Origin: Rhizophagus irregularis
Taxonomy: Eukaryota; Glomeromycota; Glomeromycetes; Glomerales; Glomeraceae
Length of the DNA: 64,000 nucleotides
Assembly (NCBI RefSeq): GCF_026210795.1
Contig: NC_089442.1
Location: 1,488,001 to 1,552,000, forward strand
Direction: 5' to 3'
Part shown: positions 35,860 to 47,581 of the stretch, in pieces
How positions within the stretch are numbered: position 1 is the stretch's first letter
Layout of the letters: the number at the start of each line of letters is the position of its first letter
The notes under the pieces: model-generated
Databases searched by the model: none
What the model saw: the letters and a program-made list of their open reading frames with translations, nothing else
Told to the model about the DNA's origin: nothing
Program-made: the position numbers and the translations under genes

Positions 35860-36304
35860 ATTTCAATAAAATTTGATAAAAATAGGTATCGTAATTCATA
35901 GTTGCTCAAAAGAGTTTTTATTTTTAAGTAATAGCTATAATTAGTATAATGCAATTAATGCATGGTAATGAGACGTTTAATTAATTATATAAAATTGTTA
36001 TTGAAGTTATAAATATACATCTTGTATACTTTAAGAATTTACAGTATATTTTAAATACTTCCAATAATCATAATCCTTTAATACGACAATTATAAAGCTG
36101 AAGTTGGACTAATAGTAATTATAGTATTGACAAATTTATTTAGTACGCTCAGACATCGAAGTAAACTATAATATGATTGATTAAGATTTACAAATGTTTA
36201 TAAAATTACCTGAAGTTAGATTTAACATAGTACTGTTAAATACACACTGCATTTATAATCTTTTTTGAGCGGATAAAGAATAATTACGTTATTTTCACAA
36301 TAAA
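35860..36304. other. Intergenic DNA
   Basis: AT-rich; nothing recognised. Confidence 0.4.
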
Positions 36305-36475
36305 GTCCTTGAATCCCTATAAAAATTTTTATCCAAATATTTCCATTATTTCTCCGTGTCTTTCCGTGAAAATGATACAATTCACGGAGATCCGTGTTAG
36401 AGAGATGAAAATTTCCATGATTTAAGGTTATAAATTCCATGAAAACGATACATTCACGGAAAAAACATGGAAATA
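36305..36475. repeat. CCGTGAATGTATCATTTTCACGG repeat, copy 2 (inverted)
   Basis: Reverse-oriented copy of 26814-27005, sharing TTATCCAAATATTTCCATTA and the CCATGTTTTTTCCGTGAATG end. One of the two hairpin units is shortened. The pair brackets kinase 2 and the gene at 34286. Confidence 0.6.
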
Positions 36476-36716
36476 TAAATTCCTATTCTATTTATCGAGA
36501 TATTTAAAATTACTGTAGTACATGTAATAATAAATATATCCTAACGGGAAAACAAGGAAAAAAAATAAAAAATTATAACTATTGATCATAAGGTATAATA
36601 AACAAAAGAACCATTTTCTAAATGACGCATCCGATTATTTAAACTTTTATTTTACCTGTAAACGAAAAAAAAAAACAAATTGAGAATTGTCAAAACGCAC
36701 TTATTAATATAATAAA

Positions 36717-36789
36717 TTATTGTGCTTTGCAATACGTGGCCAAATCTTTACCAATTAATTGTGATATTAATCGTTGCAAAGCACAATAA
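36717..36789. repeat. Perfect 16-bp inverted repeat
   Basis: TTATTGTGCTTTGCAA (36717-36732) and TTGCAAAGCACAATAA (36774-36789) with a 41-bp loop. It lies 175 bp upstream of a BTB relic. It could be a small MITE or a hairpin; no target duplication is clear. Confidence 0.6.
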
Positions 36790-36962
36790 CTTATAATTAT
36801 TACAATGATTTAACAAAGATCACGTGGAGTCGTGGAGTCGTTGGAGAGGAGGAAAATTGACACGTGATGAAGGCTACTAGTTTTATATTACTAAATAATA
36901 CATAAAATATTGTCTACAATTAAAATTTATATACCTTTCAGTTTAAGCTCTGATTTTTTAAA

Positions 36963-37145
36963 ATGACTTCAATATTTTATTCCGATCTTTCAAAAGATTT
37001 TTCTTCAATATTAGATGATGCAGATGAATAAGTTGGCGAAAATAACAATATGAAAGTATTTAAAGCACATTCGGTAATTTTACGTGCTCGTTCTGAATAT
37101 TTTAAACTCAACAGATTGGGTAGTAAATAATAAATTATAATGTAT
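36963..37145 (+). pseudogene. BTB exon-1 relic with promoter block
   Basis: The ATG opens MTSIFYSDLSKDFSSILDDADE and then hits a TAA where about 13 bases of the BTB core are deleted. The following sequence still matches HSVILRARSEYFK before decaying. Upstream, CACGTGATGAAGGCTACTAG and a TATA-like stretch resemble the promoter block of the intact genes. No exon 2 follows. Confidence 0.8.
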
Positions 37146-37609
37146 AATATTATAGAAAAAAGATTATTTAACGAAATAAAACTTTGATTAAAAAAAAAAA
37201 GTTAGAAGTTCATAATTGTTCAAAAAAAAGTCTAAGAAATTTTTTAATGGTATCATAATTATTATAATGATCCGATTGATCCGTATAATTAATTCATGTA
37301 TACTACAATCTTTATCCATATTTCGTTATTATTTCGACAACAATTTAATAAATAAGAAATTAAATAAAACATTCTTATTATCATAAACAATAAATTTATA
37401 AACTAACATTTTTTTAGGTTCTAATCACTTACTTTAAAAGCAACTTTATTACGAGCGAATTTTATCAAAACTATTCCCTAGTTATTTTTACAAAATCAAC
37501 AACGAATATAAAAGTTTAGCAAGCGCTTTATGATTTACTCGGACACGTCACTGTATGTAATAAATTATTGCACCATGTTTTGCAAAAAGAATAATTCATT
37601 TTTCGTTCC
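37146..37609. other. Intergenic DNA
   Basis: AT-rich; nothing recognised. Confidence 0.4.
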
Positions 37610-37708
37610 GATCGGCATAATTCGGGCCAAATTATAATTCCGGCCAGAATTACAATTTATATGTTAATTCTGGCCAAAATTATAACTTGACCGGAATTAC
37701 TGCCGATC
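37610..37708. mobile_element. Short hairpin repeat with GGCCAGAATTA core, 99 bp
   Basis: GATCGGCA at the left and TGCCGATC at the right bound an imperfect palindrome. It contains AATTCGGGCC, AATTCCGGCCAGAATTA, TTCTGGCCAAAATTA and CCGGAATTA. It is probably a very small MITE and the best-defined copy of the repeat family. Confidence 0.5.
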
Positions 37709-37864
37709 AATTATGACCATGTGGCTGCGTATGATGTCCAAATAAAAAATTTTAAAGTCCATTATCATGCATTATACAAATGATATTTTGAACAAAATAT
37801 GACATTTATTTTATGAAATGCAGGATTAGATTACAATAAAATATCTTTCAGATAATCAATTTGT

Positions 37865-39332
37865 TTAATTTTGGATAATTTTTCGTCCTACTACACTAAA
37901 AACTTCTACCTCATCAATTATATATGTACCAGAGCACCCTATTTTACGATCATACTTAACATACAAATTATTACCTTGCATATATAAATTACGCTCTCCA
38001 AAAATAAATCCAGAATAACAGAAATAATTATGTGGTTTTATACGACTTAATCTCATATTTTGAATATCTTCATCATTTTCAAAAGAAAAAATAAATTCAT
38101 TTGGTAAAGGATTATTATTATTATTATAAAATCCAATCGATTTATAACCACCAAATATTTTTCGTGAATTTTTACATTTAACTAAAACTAAAATTGGTTT
38201 TCCAGTTCTACATTTATTTATAAATGATTGACTCTTGATTCCATCTTTGCTAATAAGGTTAAAATTATATGTTAAATCATTTTTATCAGGAATAACCTTT
38301 GCATCATTTTTATTGATCCAATTGATGATAATAGAAATAAGTTTTTTTTTAATAATTTTTGATTTAAATCGAATTCTTCCAACTCGTGGAGGTAAAATGG
38401 TTGCTTTCTTTAAGGTACCTTTAAGATAAAATTCTTCAATTTCATCATAAATATGATTAGGAATAATAGCGTTGTAAGGTCGGACTCTAGTAGAATATTT
38501 AGAGGGAGAGATATCCACGAATCGAATAAGAGGAATCAATTCATCTAAAGTTTTCTTTAATGCCTCATATTTCTCATTATTCCATTCGGTTCTATTATTA
38601 TTCTTACTTCTCCAACTAGGAGTTTGTTTAATACCCCATTTAACTAAACTTTCCCAAATAATAATTTCATCGATCTGTAAGTCTTCCCTTTCAAGTAAAC
38701 TATAGAGAATATCTTTATCTAACAAGAGGAAATTTTTGGAAGTAATATATAGGTGTGAATTTTTACAAATAGTTTCAAGACAAAGATCTTGTAGTCTTTT
38801 GCAACTAACAAGTTTAAAAGCAGTATTAAAGAAGAAGTCAAAATTTTTTTCCTTGATCCAAGTTTTTCGCTTCTTAATCAAATAATCCTGAACATGCTCA
38901 AATAATTCTTCAAGAATTAGTTCATCAGATGCAACTAGAAGTTCAAATATATCTTTAATTAATAGATGTTTTTCTAAGTTAAGGTCACCTGTGTTGATAT
39001 ATCTTTAAAAGAGAATAATTTAGAATTTAATAAAATAATTAAATAAAATTAGTATAAAATTTCAAAAATATAACTTACTTTAAAATCATATCAAAAACTT
39101 TTGGGGTAATATTTGGTTTTTCATATATGATCATACCATTCTTTTTTGTTACCCAATTATTTGAGAGTGCACCTTTAAAGTATTCAGAACGAGCACATAA
39201 AATTGCCGAATGTGCCTTAAATTCTTTTATATTGTTATTTTCACCAACTTGAATAATAACGTTATAATCGTCTACATCATTTAATATTGAAGAAAAATCT
39301 TTTGAAAAACCGGAATGAAATATTGAAGTCAT
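37865..39332 (-). CDS. BTB-BACK-TLDc protein, 463 aa
   Basis: Exons complement 39079-39332 and 37865-39002 join in frame, giving KYINTGDLNLEKHLL at the junction. The start is MTSIFHSGFSKDFSSILND. BTB (DDYNVIIQVGE, FKAHSAILCARSEYFK), BACK-like helices (SDELILEELFEHV, IWESLVKWGIKQTP, LIPLIRFVDIS), LPPRVG and TLDc (FNLISKDGIKSQ, GGYKSIGFY, FIFSFENDEDIQN, IDEVEVFSVVGR) are uninterrupted. The TLDc is slightly shorter than in the copy at 34286, its closest relative in wording. It lies tail-to-tail with that gene, the stop codons about 2 kb apart, and both carry the same upstream promoter block. Confidence 0.92.
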
Positions 39333-39389
39333 TTTTTTAAAAATTAATTTACAGTTTGAACTGAAAAAGTGGATAAGATATAATTAACT

Positions 39390-39455
39390 GTCCATATTTA
39401 TATAGAATATTATATAATTTTAGTAGTACAAAAATTAGCAATCATCATGTGGTCG
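39390..39455 (-). promoter_or_regulatory. Conserved BTB-TLDc promoter block
   Basis: On the minus strand: CCACATGATGATTGCTAATT, then TTGTACTACT, then TATATAAATATGGACA, about 65-120 bp upstream of the ATG at 39332. Same order as upstream of the genes at 17162 and 34286. Confidence 0.6.
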
Positions 39456-40579
39456 GTTTTTTTTGGTAATCTTTGCTTTTTATGAATTATGATATCACTA
39501 TCTGATATTGTCCGCAGCCGCAGTCTGCACCTTGATTTGTCGTACAAAACTCATTGAAATATCCATTTTTATTAAAATAATGGCTTTCCTTATTTATTTT
39601 GTGAGCGTTTAATAATTACGTCATCACAACAAAATAAATGAAAACTATAAAGTTAGTGCATTAATTGCATTATTTTTTATGCATTTGCTTTCAATGATGG
39701 AATTCTAAATTTAAACATTCTTTTCCGTGCTGTACGATAAAAAAAAATGCTTTTGAAATAAAAATAAATAAATTTCATAATGTACAATAATCTACAAGAA
39801 AATTAACAGTTTTTAAAGTTTTAATAGGTTTATGATATAACCGAAAATTTCATGTTATTTGCGTATTGAATCTATTAAATAACCATTTTTTTTTTGTTTT
39901 AACATGCAGTGAAATTATAAAGGGTTTAGAACTTCAGGCTAAGCTTCAAACTTGGTATGATTTTATATAATCATGTTTTTAAGCAATAACAAAATTTTAT
40001 TATTGATAGTTTTAAAGTTAGGTAAATTTTATTGTTTCAAAATCTGAAGGGCGAATTAAAAATAAATTTTATTTAATACCATTAAAATCAGAATTAAAAT
40101 CACCTTTAGTTAAGTGTTGTAATGAGAAATTATTTTTTTTTCAAAAATAAATGATTTATTACAAAAATAAATAAATTGGCAAAATTTTAACTTAAATAGG
40201 GCCTTTCTTAAATATAAATTCAATAATAAGATATCCAAAATTTCATATACGCTTATATACTTTAAATAAATAAACAATAAAATGAATTTAAAACACTGTA
40301 ATATGGTTATTTGACCATTAAAATGACTTGTTTGATTTGATTGGTTAATATTTTGGTCATCAATTTTACATGAGGTCATTATTATTCTTTGAATCAGATT
40401 ATTTGTTATTTAAACATAGGTCACATTTAATAAATTGGCTTAGAACATAAAAAAAAAATAATTTTAAATTTCGCAAATTTCGCTAAAATCAGTAAACATA
40501 AGAAAACAATGTTTTAAGATAAATTTGGTAAGATTGTGCTACTTTCATTAATCTTTTTTTATTTCTCATTAGTTTAAAA
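39456..40579. other. Intergenic DNA
   Basis: AT-rich. A minus-strand frame at 40110-40379 has no family likeness and is probably chance. Confidence 0.4.
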
Positions 40580-40760
40580 TTTAGGCCTTTTAAAAGGTCC
40601 TTCTTATGTATTAAATGATACATATATATTATCATCATCTCATTATTTTTAAGTTGGCCAAATTATTTAGTTTAAGTTATTGAAATTCAAACTATTCTCT
40701 TTTAAATATATTTATACAAGTAAAACTTGAATCAAAAAGCGTTCAGATGAAATTATCTTT
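40580..40760 (+). pseudogene. Highly decayed BTB relic
   Basis: GGCCTTTTAAAAGGTCC, GTATTAAATGATACA and a following AAGTTGG echo the start of BTB exon 1. After a gap, AAATATATTTATACAAGTAA followed by AACTTGAATCA matches the exon-2 start (YIYTGELDL). The remnant is only recognisable by the order of the pieces. Confidence 0.5.
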
Positions 40761-41374
40761 TGAACATTTCTGCAATACGATCAATTAAAATTTAAATACC
40801 ATTAAAAGTCTTAGTGAAAGAATTTATGAAAATATTCAAACAATAAAAAAACTTTCAAAGAAATAAATCAACGAATAGTAGTTTAAGAATTAGCAAATCA
40901 GCTATTCATAAAGTATTTACTTTATCTGCCAACACATTAATAAGAAATACTTACTAAGTAAGGAATGAAAATTTATGTTCAAAAAATGATTATAATGTAT
41001 ATTTAAAAAAGTTGAAAAGAAGAAGAAAAAATGTAAATTCAGTCTATTTTATAAACTATAATTTATAAATTCAAATCACTCAGTTTATAGTTTTCTACGC
41101 TGAAAATTTCAATTTATTAAACTTATTCAATTACTCAATTACTGATTAATATCACAAATTCCATTAAATAAGTCGTCATAGTATTCAAATCATATGTCTG
41201 AGCGTAATGTATAAACTTATCAATACCATTATTATTACTAGCCCAATTTCAAAATTATGATTTAATCGGTCAAGGATACTTGGAACTCATTACAATTATT
41301 ATATAGCCATTTTAAAAGATAATCTTTTTCAAAAATTCACTTTGTTTGATTATTGTTCTTTATTTATTAATCCA
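40761..41374. other. Intergenic DNA with a possible TLDc end
   Basis: Near 41085-41115 the minus strand reads like IEIFSV, the end of a TLDc domain. No other piece of that copy was identified. Otherwise AT-rich. Confidence 0.35.
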
Positions 41375-42971
41375 CCATAAAGGCCTCTATCTCATCAATT
41401 ATATATTTACCAGAGCACTTTATTTTGCGTTCATAATGAAAATAGTGATTAATAAATTATTATGAAACCCAATTGAAGTATAACCACCAAATATTTTCGT
41501 GAACTTTTACATTTTACTAAAACCAAAATTGGTTCCCTTATGCTATACTTCTTTCTATATTAATAGTAATTATTGATTCCAACTTTGCTACCTTGATAAA
41601 TGAGGTCAAAGTTATATGATAACTGAAATCATCTTTATCAGGTGTAGCCCTTGCATCTTTTCCATTGATTCAATTGATGATTATAGATATGTTTTTTTAA
41701 TGACTTTCGATTTAAATTGAATTTTTTCCAACTCGTTGAGGTAAAATGGTTTCTTTCTGTAAGATACCTTTAAGATAAAATTATTCAGTTTCTTTAAAAA
41801 TATAATTAGCGTTAGGGATAATAACTTTGTAAGGTCGGACTTCATTATCATAATCAGTAGAAGAAATTTCTACAAAACAAATAAGAGGTATAAAGTTGTC
41901 TTTAATGCCTCATAATTTTCATTATTCCATTCGGTACTATCGTTATCCATACGTTTCAAACAAGGAGTTTGTTTAATACCATATTTAATTAAACTATCCT
42001 AAACTATTCTAAACTAAATTTCATCGATTTGCAAGTCTTCCCGTTCAAGTAAACTATAGACGGAGAATATCTTTATCTAACGAGAAGGAAAATTTTCAAA
42101 GTAATAAATGGTTGTAGATCTATACAAATATATTTAAGACAAAATTCTCGTAGTTTTCTGCAGCTCACAAGTTTAAAAATAGTATTAAGGATAAAGATGG
42201 TCATCGGTCCTACTAATCCTACTCGGTCCCAGGACTGCCGGTCTTAAGACCGGACCGCGGTCTTTCGGTCTTTTCGGTCCTGCTGTTAATTCAAGCCGAA
42301 CTTATAGTGCTGGCCAGAATTACAAGTAAGTGTAACACAAAAATTTTGTGTTACAATGGCAGAACCAGTAAAAAATTTTTGCCCGGTGGCTAAACTATTT
42401 ATCGGGGATCACGTGATTGCCGTATTTAGTAATTCCGGCCGACACTATGTATCTGGCCAGAATTAGCCCAGGACCGAAAGACCGCGGTCCTACGCGAGAC
42501 GGACCGATCCGTTTTTTTGGGATGTAGGACCGGTAAGACCGTGGTCTTCTAGGACCGGTGACCATCCTTAATTAAGGACGAGATCAAAATTTTTTTCTTC
42601 AATCCAAGTTGTTAGCTTCTTAATTAAATAACCTTGAACATGATCAAATAATTCTTCAAGAAGTAGTTAATCGGATGCTAGAAGTTCAAGAATTTCTTCA
42701 CGTTTGATGCTTTTCCAAGTCAAGTTCACCTGTATAGATATATCTTAAAAGAAATTATAATAACCATTCGAAATAATTTGTTAGAATATAAAATCAAAAA
42801 AGTAGCTAATACCACCTTTTTTTGTTTACCCATTCATTCGTGAGTGAATTTTTAGTATCGAAAGAAAAATCTTTTGAAAGACCAGAATGAAATATTGAAA
42901 CCATATCATTACACCCATTTAATATTGGAAAAATATCTTTAAAAAGATCAGAATGAAACATTGAAGTCATT
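41375..42971 (-). pseudogene. BTB-TLDc pseudogene split by a MITE
   Basis: From the ATG at 42971 on the minus strand, exon 1 contains a duplicated N-terminus (two FHS-L-KD-like starts at 42971 and 42904) and a large BTB deletion. Exon 2 starts with ATATATCTATACAGGTGAAC and runs with several frameshifts through BACK and the LPPR-like linker to TLDc, ending IIDEIEAFMV near 41380. A 379-bp MITE sits in exon 2. The wording is nearest the intact genes at 34.3 and 37.9 kb. Confidence 0.8.
42192..42570. mobile_element. hAT-like MITE, 379 bp
   Basis: The ends are TAAAGATGGTCATCGGTCCTA (one base over the inner match) and the inverse TAGGACCGGTGACCATCCTTA, flanked by ATTAAGGA at 42184-42191 and 42571-42578, a perfect 8-bp target duplication. 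The interior is rich in CGGTC/GACCG inverted motifs and holds a GGCCAGAATTA core with GTGTAACACAAAAATTTTGT. It interrupts exon 2 of the BTB-TLDc pseudogene. Confidence 0.85.
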
Positions 42972-43399
42972 TAAAAACAATTAAATTAAATTAAAGTTTG
43001 AACTGAAAAATAGTTAAGGTATAATTGTTGATGTTTGATGATGTTTGATCATATTTATATATTATTTTTTAATTAGTACAAAATATTCGTGGTCGATTTT
43101 CTAATTATATTCCTTTATTTGAGATTTTTACTTTAAAGGGTGATCATTACCGTTGGCCAGAATTATCAATTTTTACCGGCACTATATATTTTAATGCTGG
43201 TCGATCGTCATAATTTCAGTCACCAGTGATCATCACCTCCGGTGATAGAAAAATTCTAAAAAAAATGTATCAAAAAAAAAAAAAATTATTACTACTCATA
43301 AACTAACCAATATTTTTTTCTTAATTAATACACTACTAAAACTTTGATTTTTTTAGTTTTCATCAAGCATTATTTGGTTCTTGTTAGAATCATTAATAA
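42972..43399. other. Intergenic DNA with a GGCCAGAATTA copy
   Basis: A TATAAATATG and TTGTACTAAT pair near 43040-43090 (minus) is a partial promoter block of the neighbouring pseudogene. GTTGGCCAGAATTATC near 43155 belongs to the dispersed palindromic family. Confidence 0.4.
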
Positions 43400-43540
43400 T
43401 ATGGTATATAGATAATTGGTTCTGGTACGATGCAGATGCGGTTACTGGTTTCATGCATTAGTTATAGTGGATATTGTGAAGAGAGTTTGGGTGGTGATTA
43501 TTATAAGATCGAAGGAATTGAAGCTTTTGGAGTAGAATAA
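43400..43540 (+). pseudogene. TLDc C-terminal relic
   Basis: The plus strand ends YYKIEGIEAFGVE before TAA, the typical end of the TLDc domain in this family. The preceding ~90 bp is loosely TLDc-like but frameshifted. No BTB portion is nearby on this strand. Confidence 0.6.
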
Positions 43541-43879
43541 GCTATTAACTAGCTTCAACTTTATTGTTGTTTATAGTATATAGTTGCATTATACATTCTT
43601 AAATATGATACTGTATTAAATACTTACGCGAAACGTCTAAATGTTCAATATTATGTTTTTTTAGGAAATTTTATAATTTAAAAAATATATAGTACAATGA
43701 ACAATCCTCCTCTGTAATAAAAGAAATGTAATTTTCGAAATCAAGTATTATACCATTTCTTTTTTATTGATAATTTATTGGATTTATTTTAATCAGAAGA
43801 ATGACTTAAATTGATTAAATCACTTAACCAAATCGGACAATAAATCCATTATTTTTTACATATACTAGTGTTCACCTGT

Positions 43880-44160
43880 TGTCTACGACAACAGTTAATA
43901 TGTAATTCCGGCCAGAATTAAAAGATCTGCAAAGAATTTCCTTTTTTGGAAATTTGAGCAACACAATTTTTTTAATTTCTCTGAAAAGTAACAGAAGACA
44001 AAATTTCCTTTTTTTGGAAATTCGTGTAACCGAAAATTTCCTTTTATGGAATCCTGCGTAACTCAAAATTTCAGTTTTTCGCCAGAAATAAAATTTCCTT
44101 TTTTGGTCTTGTGTAACATTAGCGACGAATAGGAGTAGGGTTACACAATTCAAATGACTT
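43880..44160. repeat. Imperfect tandem AAATTTCC repeat
   Basis: AAAATTTCCTTTTTTGGAAA-like units recur about five times, separated by GTGTAAC or GCGTAAC words, after an AATTCCGGCCAGAATTAAAA start. Related words occur at 42330, 60910 and 61430. The minus-strand frame across it is a by-product of the repeat. Confidence 0.55.
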
Positions 44161-45105
44161 ATTTATATGGTTAATCTAAACATAACGCCCACGTGATTGC
44201 AGTGTTTTTTAATATATAGATAGATAACTTAAAAATCCATTAAATTTATTGTCAGTAACCATTTCGTAAAACAAAAATAGTACTTCCGGATGTTTTATAA
44301 ATATACTGTAAGTCTGTAATATACTATAAAAATACAATACGTGTCATAAGTTTACGATGAGATTCTATTATAAATATCTAGATTTATAATTAAAGATTCT
44401 TCAATCCGTAGTAAATGTTGACACTTGTATAATAAATAAAATCTCGTTCGAAATGAACGTTTAAATACATTCTTCCTATTTAGAATTAAACCTAAGTTAG
44501 CAAAAAATATCATTAATTTTACGTAAATCCAATCTCTAACTGTGGCTAAAATAGCATGTGACTAAGCAAATGATATTGTTACTATACATATATTGCTCGG
44601 GGTCCTGTTGCTATATATTGTAACAAAATTGTAACATGTGAATATCTTTTCCCAAATACATAAATGAATAAGTTTGTATTTATATATGGAATTTCTACTA
44701 CAGAAAAATCTTTTCAGCTATTATACTGTGTGTGAAACAGTAACAATTTTCTTAGAATTATAAATTTTTTCTATAACGAAGTGTCATTCTCTATTTCGAA
44801 TTTTTTATGATTGTCAAACTTCCTATTTTATAACGTTCACATAAATTAAAGACCAAACGGAGTTTCAAAATAGTAGTACAAAGGGTATGAGTACAGACTA
44901 CAAATAATGATCGGCTCATAAAACAAATGAAAAAGTTCAAGTGTTACAAACGTACTTGTAGTATCGTATACCCTTGCATTGTACTATTCGATATGGAAAA
45001 ATTCTTAAATTCCATAACGCCAATAGTATGACAATGGAAAGTTCTATATTTAACCCTATGGAACAATCAAAACTATAATTTTCTGTAATTACCTATAACA
45101 ATAAT
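44161..45105 (+). other. Upstream flank of kinase 3
   Basis: From about 44610 it aligns with the kinase 2 promoter. At about 44597 CTCGGGGTCCTG matches one terminus of the AGGACCCC MITE family without a partner. The TATA box position is altered by a small deletion. Confidence 0.5.
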
Positions 45106-47581
45106 ATGGATATCATATATGAAGGAAATTATTTTGACCCAATGCCAAGATTAAAATCTAGCTCAATACCGATCTTGTTTGTTTCATTTAATGAGAATGA
45201 TAATAAGTGTATTTATTGCGGAGAAGATTATATTAAGGCGATTTTATGTGAACAGAAATATTGCAAAAAATGTTTATCATGTTATATAACTGATATAAAT
45301 GATAATAATATTTACTTAGATTTATATTTGTCTACAAAGAATTTTGAATGTACCAAACATGGAATAAATAGAATAATATATGAATCACTAAATATCCCAG
45401 AATGCTGTAGAAATCACTTTGATATTTTATGTTTTAAACAAATTCTTACGAATTGTTTTAAATACAAATATTTTATTACTGATTCTTTTGATTATAATTT
45501 AGTGGATGAAAGCGAAAAACAATGTAAACTATGTGGAAAATCATTTCAAAATATGATACTTAGTAATTACAGATTGTGTTCAGATTGTTATTTAATTTCT
45601 TCTGGATATATAGAATCAACTTTAACCGAAAACCCCATTCCAATTATTTATTTATCATGGTGGCATAATATAGCTCATTGTGATTTTTGTAAAAAAACCT
45701 TATCATTTACATCAGGCTGTCAAAAGTATTGTACAAATTGTCTTATATTTTATACTGGATGTAGATATTGTCTAACAACAAATGTTATTTTTGGACCTAC
45801 AATTCAATCTCAATGTAAAAAATGCAAAAGAGTATTATCTATTAATTTTGATATCACAAAAATTAGCGTCGGGAATAATGATTTAGATGATTTACTTTCT
45901 AATTTGAGGCTTGGTATTCACAATAAATTAAAAATAACTGAATTTGCTGATAACGTAAATAAAGTAACACATTTTAATCCATATAATATATGTAATATTA
46001 TTTATCATGATGTTGAACTATCAATGGAATGGATACCGTATTCTCAATTTACGAACATAAAAGAAATAGCAAAAGGAGGGTTTGGTATTATATATCAAGC
46101 AACTTGGTTAGATGGTTCATTTTGTATCAATAAACATGGTAGTAGAATTAGAAGGAGAAATGAAACAGTCATTTTAAAAAGATTTATAAATTCTAAAGAT
46201 ATTGACAAACATTTTTTAAATGAGGTGAATGTTATCTTACATTTACACTTTCTATTAATGTTTTATAAATATACTAATTTATTATCATGAATTTATAGTT
46301 AAAATCAAATCAACATTGTTATCAAATTAAGCATCATATTATTAAAACTTATGGTTTTACAAAAGATCCTGAATTAGATGATTATATACTGGTTATGCAA
46401 TATGCAAATGGAGGAGATTTGCACAAATGGCTACAAAAAAGTTTTGCAGATATTACATGGCATAAAAAAAAATTATCTATTCTATGGCAAATTTCAGAAG
46501 GGTAAATGAATTAATATTTCAATTGAGTTACTTGTAATAATTCCTAATTTGTTGATTTTTTATCTTAGGCTTGAAACTATTCATAAAGCGAATTATATAC
46601 ATCGAGATTTTCATAGTGGTAACATATTATTTGATACTGATTCATCTTATTCCTCATCAGAAGTTGCAATGCTTTATAGACGACATGATTGGAAAATTGG
46701 AGATCTGGGATTGTCTCAACCTGCAAATAATACATCATCAAATAATGAAATATATGGAGTGATACCTTACATTGCGCCAGAAATATTTAAAGGATCCCCA
46801 TTTTCTAAAGAAACCGATATTTATTGTATGGGAATGATTATGTGGGAACTTACAACAGGTTGTAAACCTTTTGCTAATGAAGAGCATGATATTCAGCTTG
46901 TTTTTAAAATTCTTGACGGAGAACGACCTGAAATTACAGAAGATACACCAGAATGTTATGCAAATTTAATGAAAAGTTGTTGGGACTCGGACCCTAAAAA
47001 AAGACCACCCATAAAGAAAGTTCGCAATACTCTTGGTAGTTGGACTTTTAGAAATAAGCATATTAAAGCATTTGATCAAGCTGAATCAAAAAGAATGGAG
47101 TTAATAAATTCAAGAAAACTTGGTCCCGAGTTTAGCGAAAAACCTCATCCAAATGCTATTTTTACAAGTAGACCATTAAGCTCTTTTATTTCTAAATGTT
47201 CATCTATTAATTCCTCTAAAGGTATGTGGTAAAAAAGCATATAAATACAATAAACTACTAACCATGATTAAATTTTGTATAAATATTGATTTCTTTTTTA
47301 GATTATACTTCATTAGAACTAGAACTTGACATTGATATTGAAAGGTACAATTTCAACATTAAAATTTCATAATTTTGCAAAGTTCAATAATTTAAAATCT
47401 TTAACTAAACACAATTTAATAATAGATCAAACGTACTTGGAACTAAGCGAAATATTGAAAAATTAAATATTAGCTCTCATGAAAATAATGGTAAATATTT
47501 ATTGATAAAAATTTTCTATATTCGTTTACATTTTATTTATTTTATAATTTTAAAATAGGAAAACGCATTAAATTTAAATAA
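45106..47581 (+). CDS. Zinc-ribbon/TKL protein kinase 3, 701 aa
   Basis: Exons 45106-46224, 46299-46501, 46569-47221, 47302-47344, 47426-47490 and 47559-47581 close in frame; exons 2, 4 and 5 have the same lengths (203, 43 and 65 bp) as in kinases 1 and 2. The N-terminus carries the same cysteine pairs (CIYCGEDY, KYCKKC, CKLCGKSF, CDFC, YCTNC, CRYC, CKKC), although the CCRNC pair is changed to CCRNH. The kinase has IAKGGFGIIYQA, VILK, HRDFHSGN, DLG for DFG, APEIF, ELTTGCKPF and CWDSDPKKRP. The C-terminal tail reads GTKRNIEKLN and ends GKRIKFK. Probably catalytically competent; substrate unknown. The upstream and downstream flanks are duplicated with kinase 2, so this is the younger pair. Confidence 0.92.

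Noticed and set aside
43872-44153. 93-codon minus-strand frame with KRKF repeats
   Set aside because: The text simply reflects the AAATTTCC tandem repeat.
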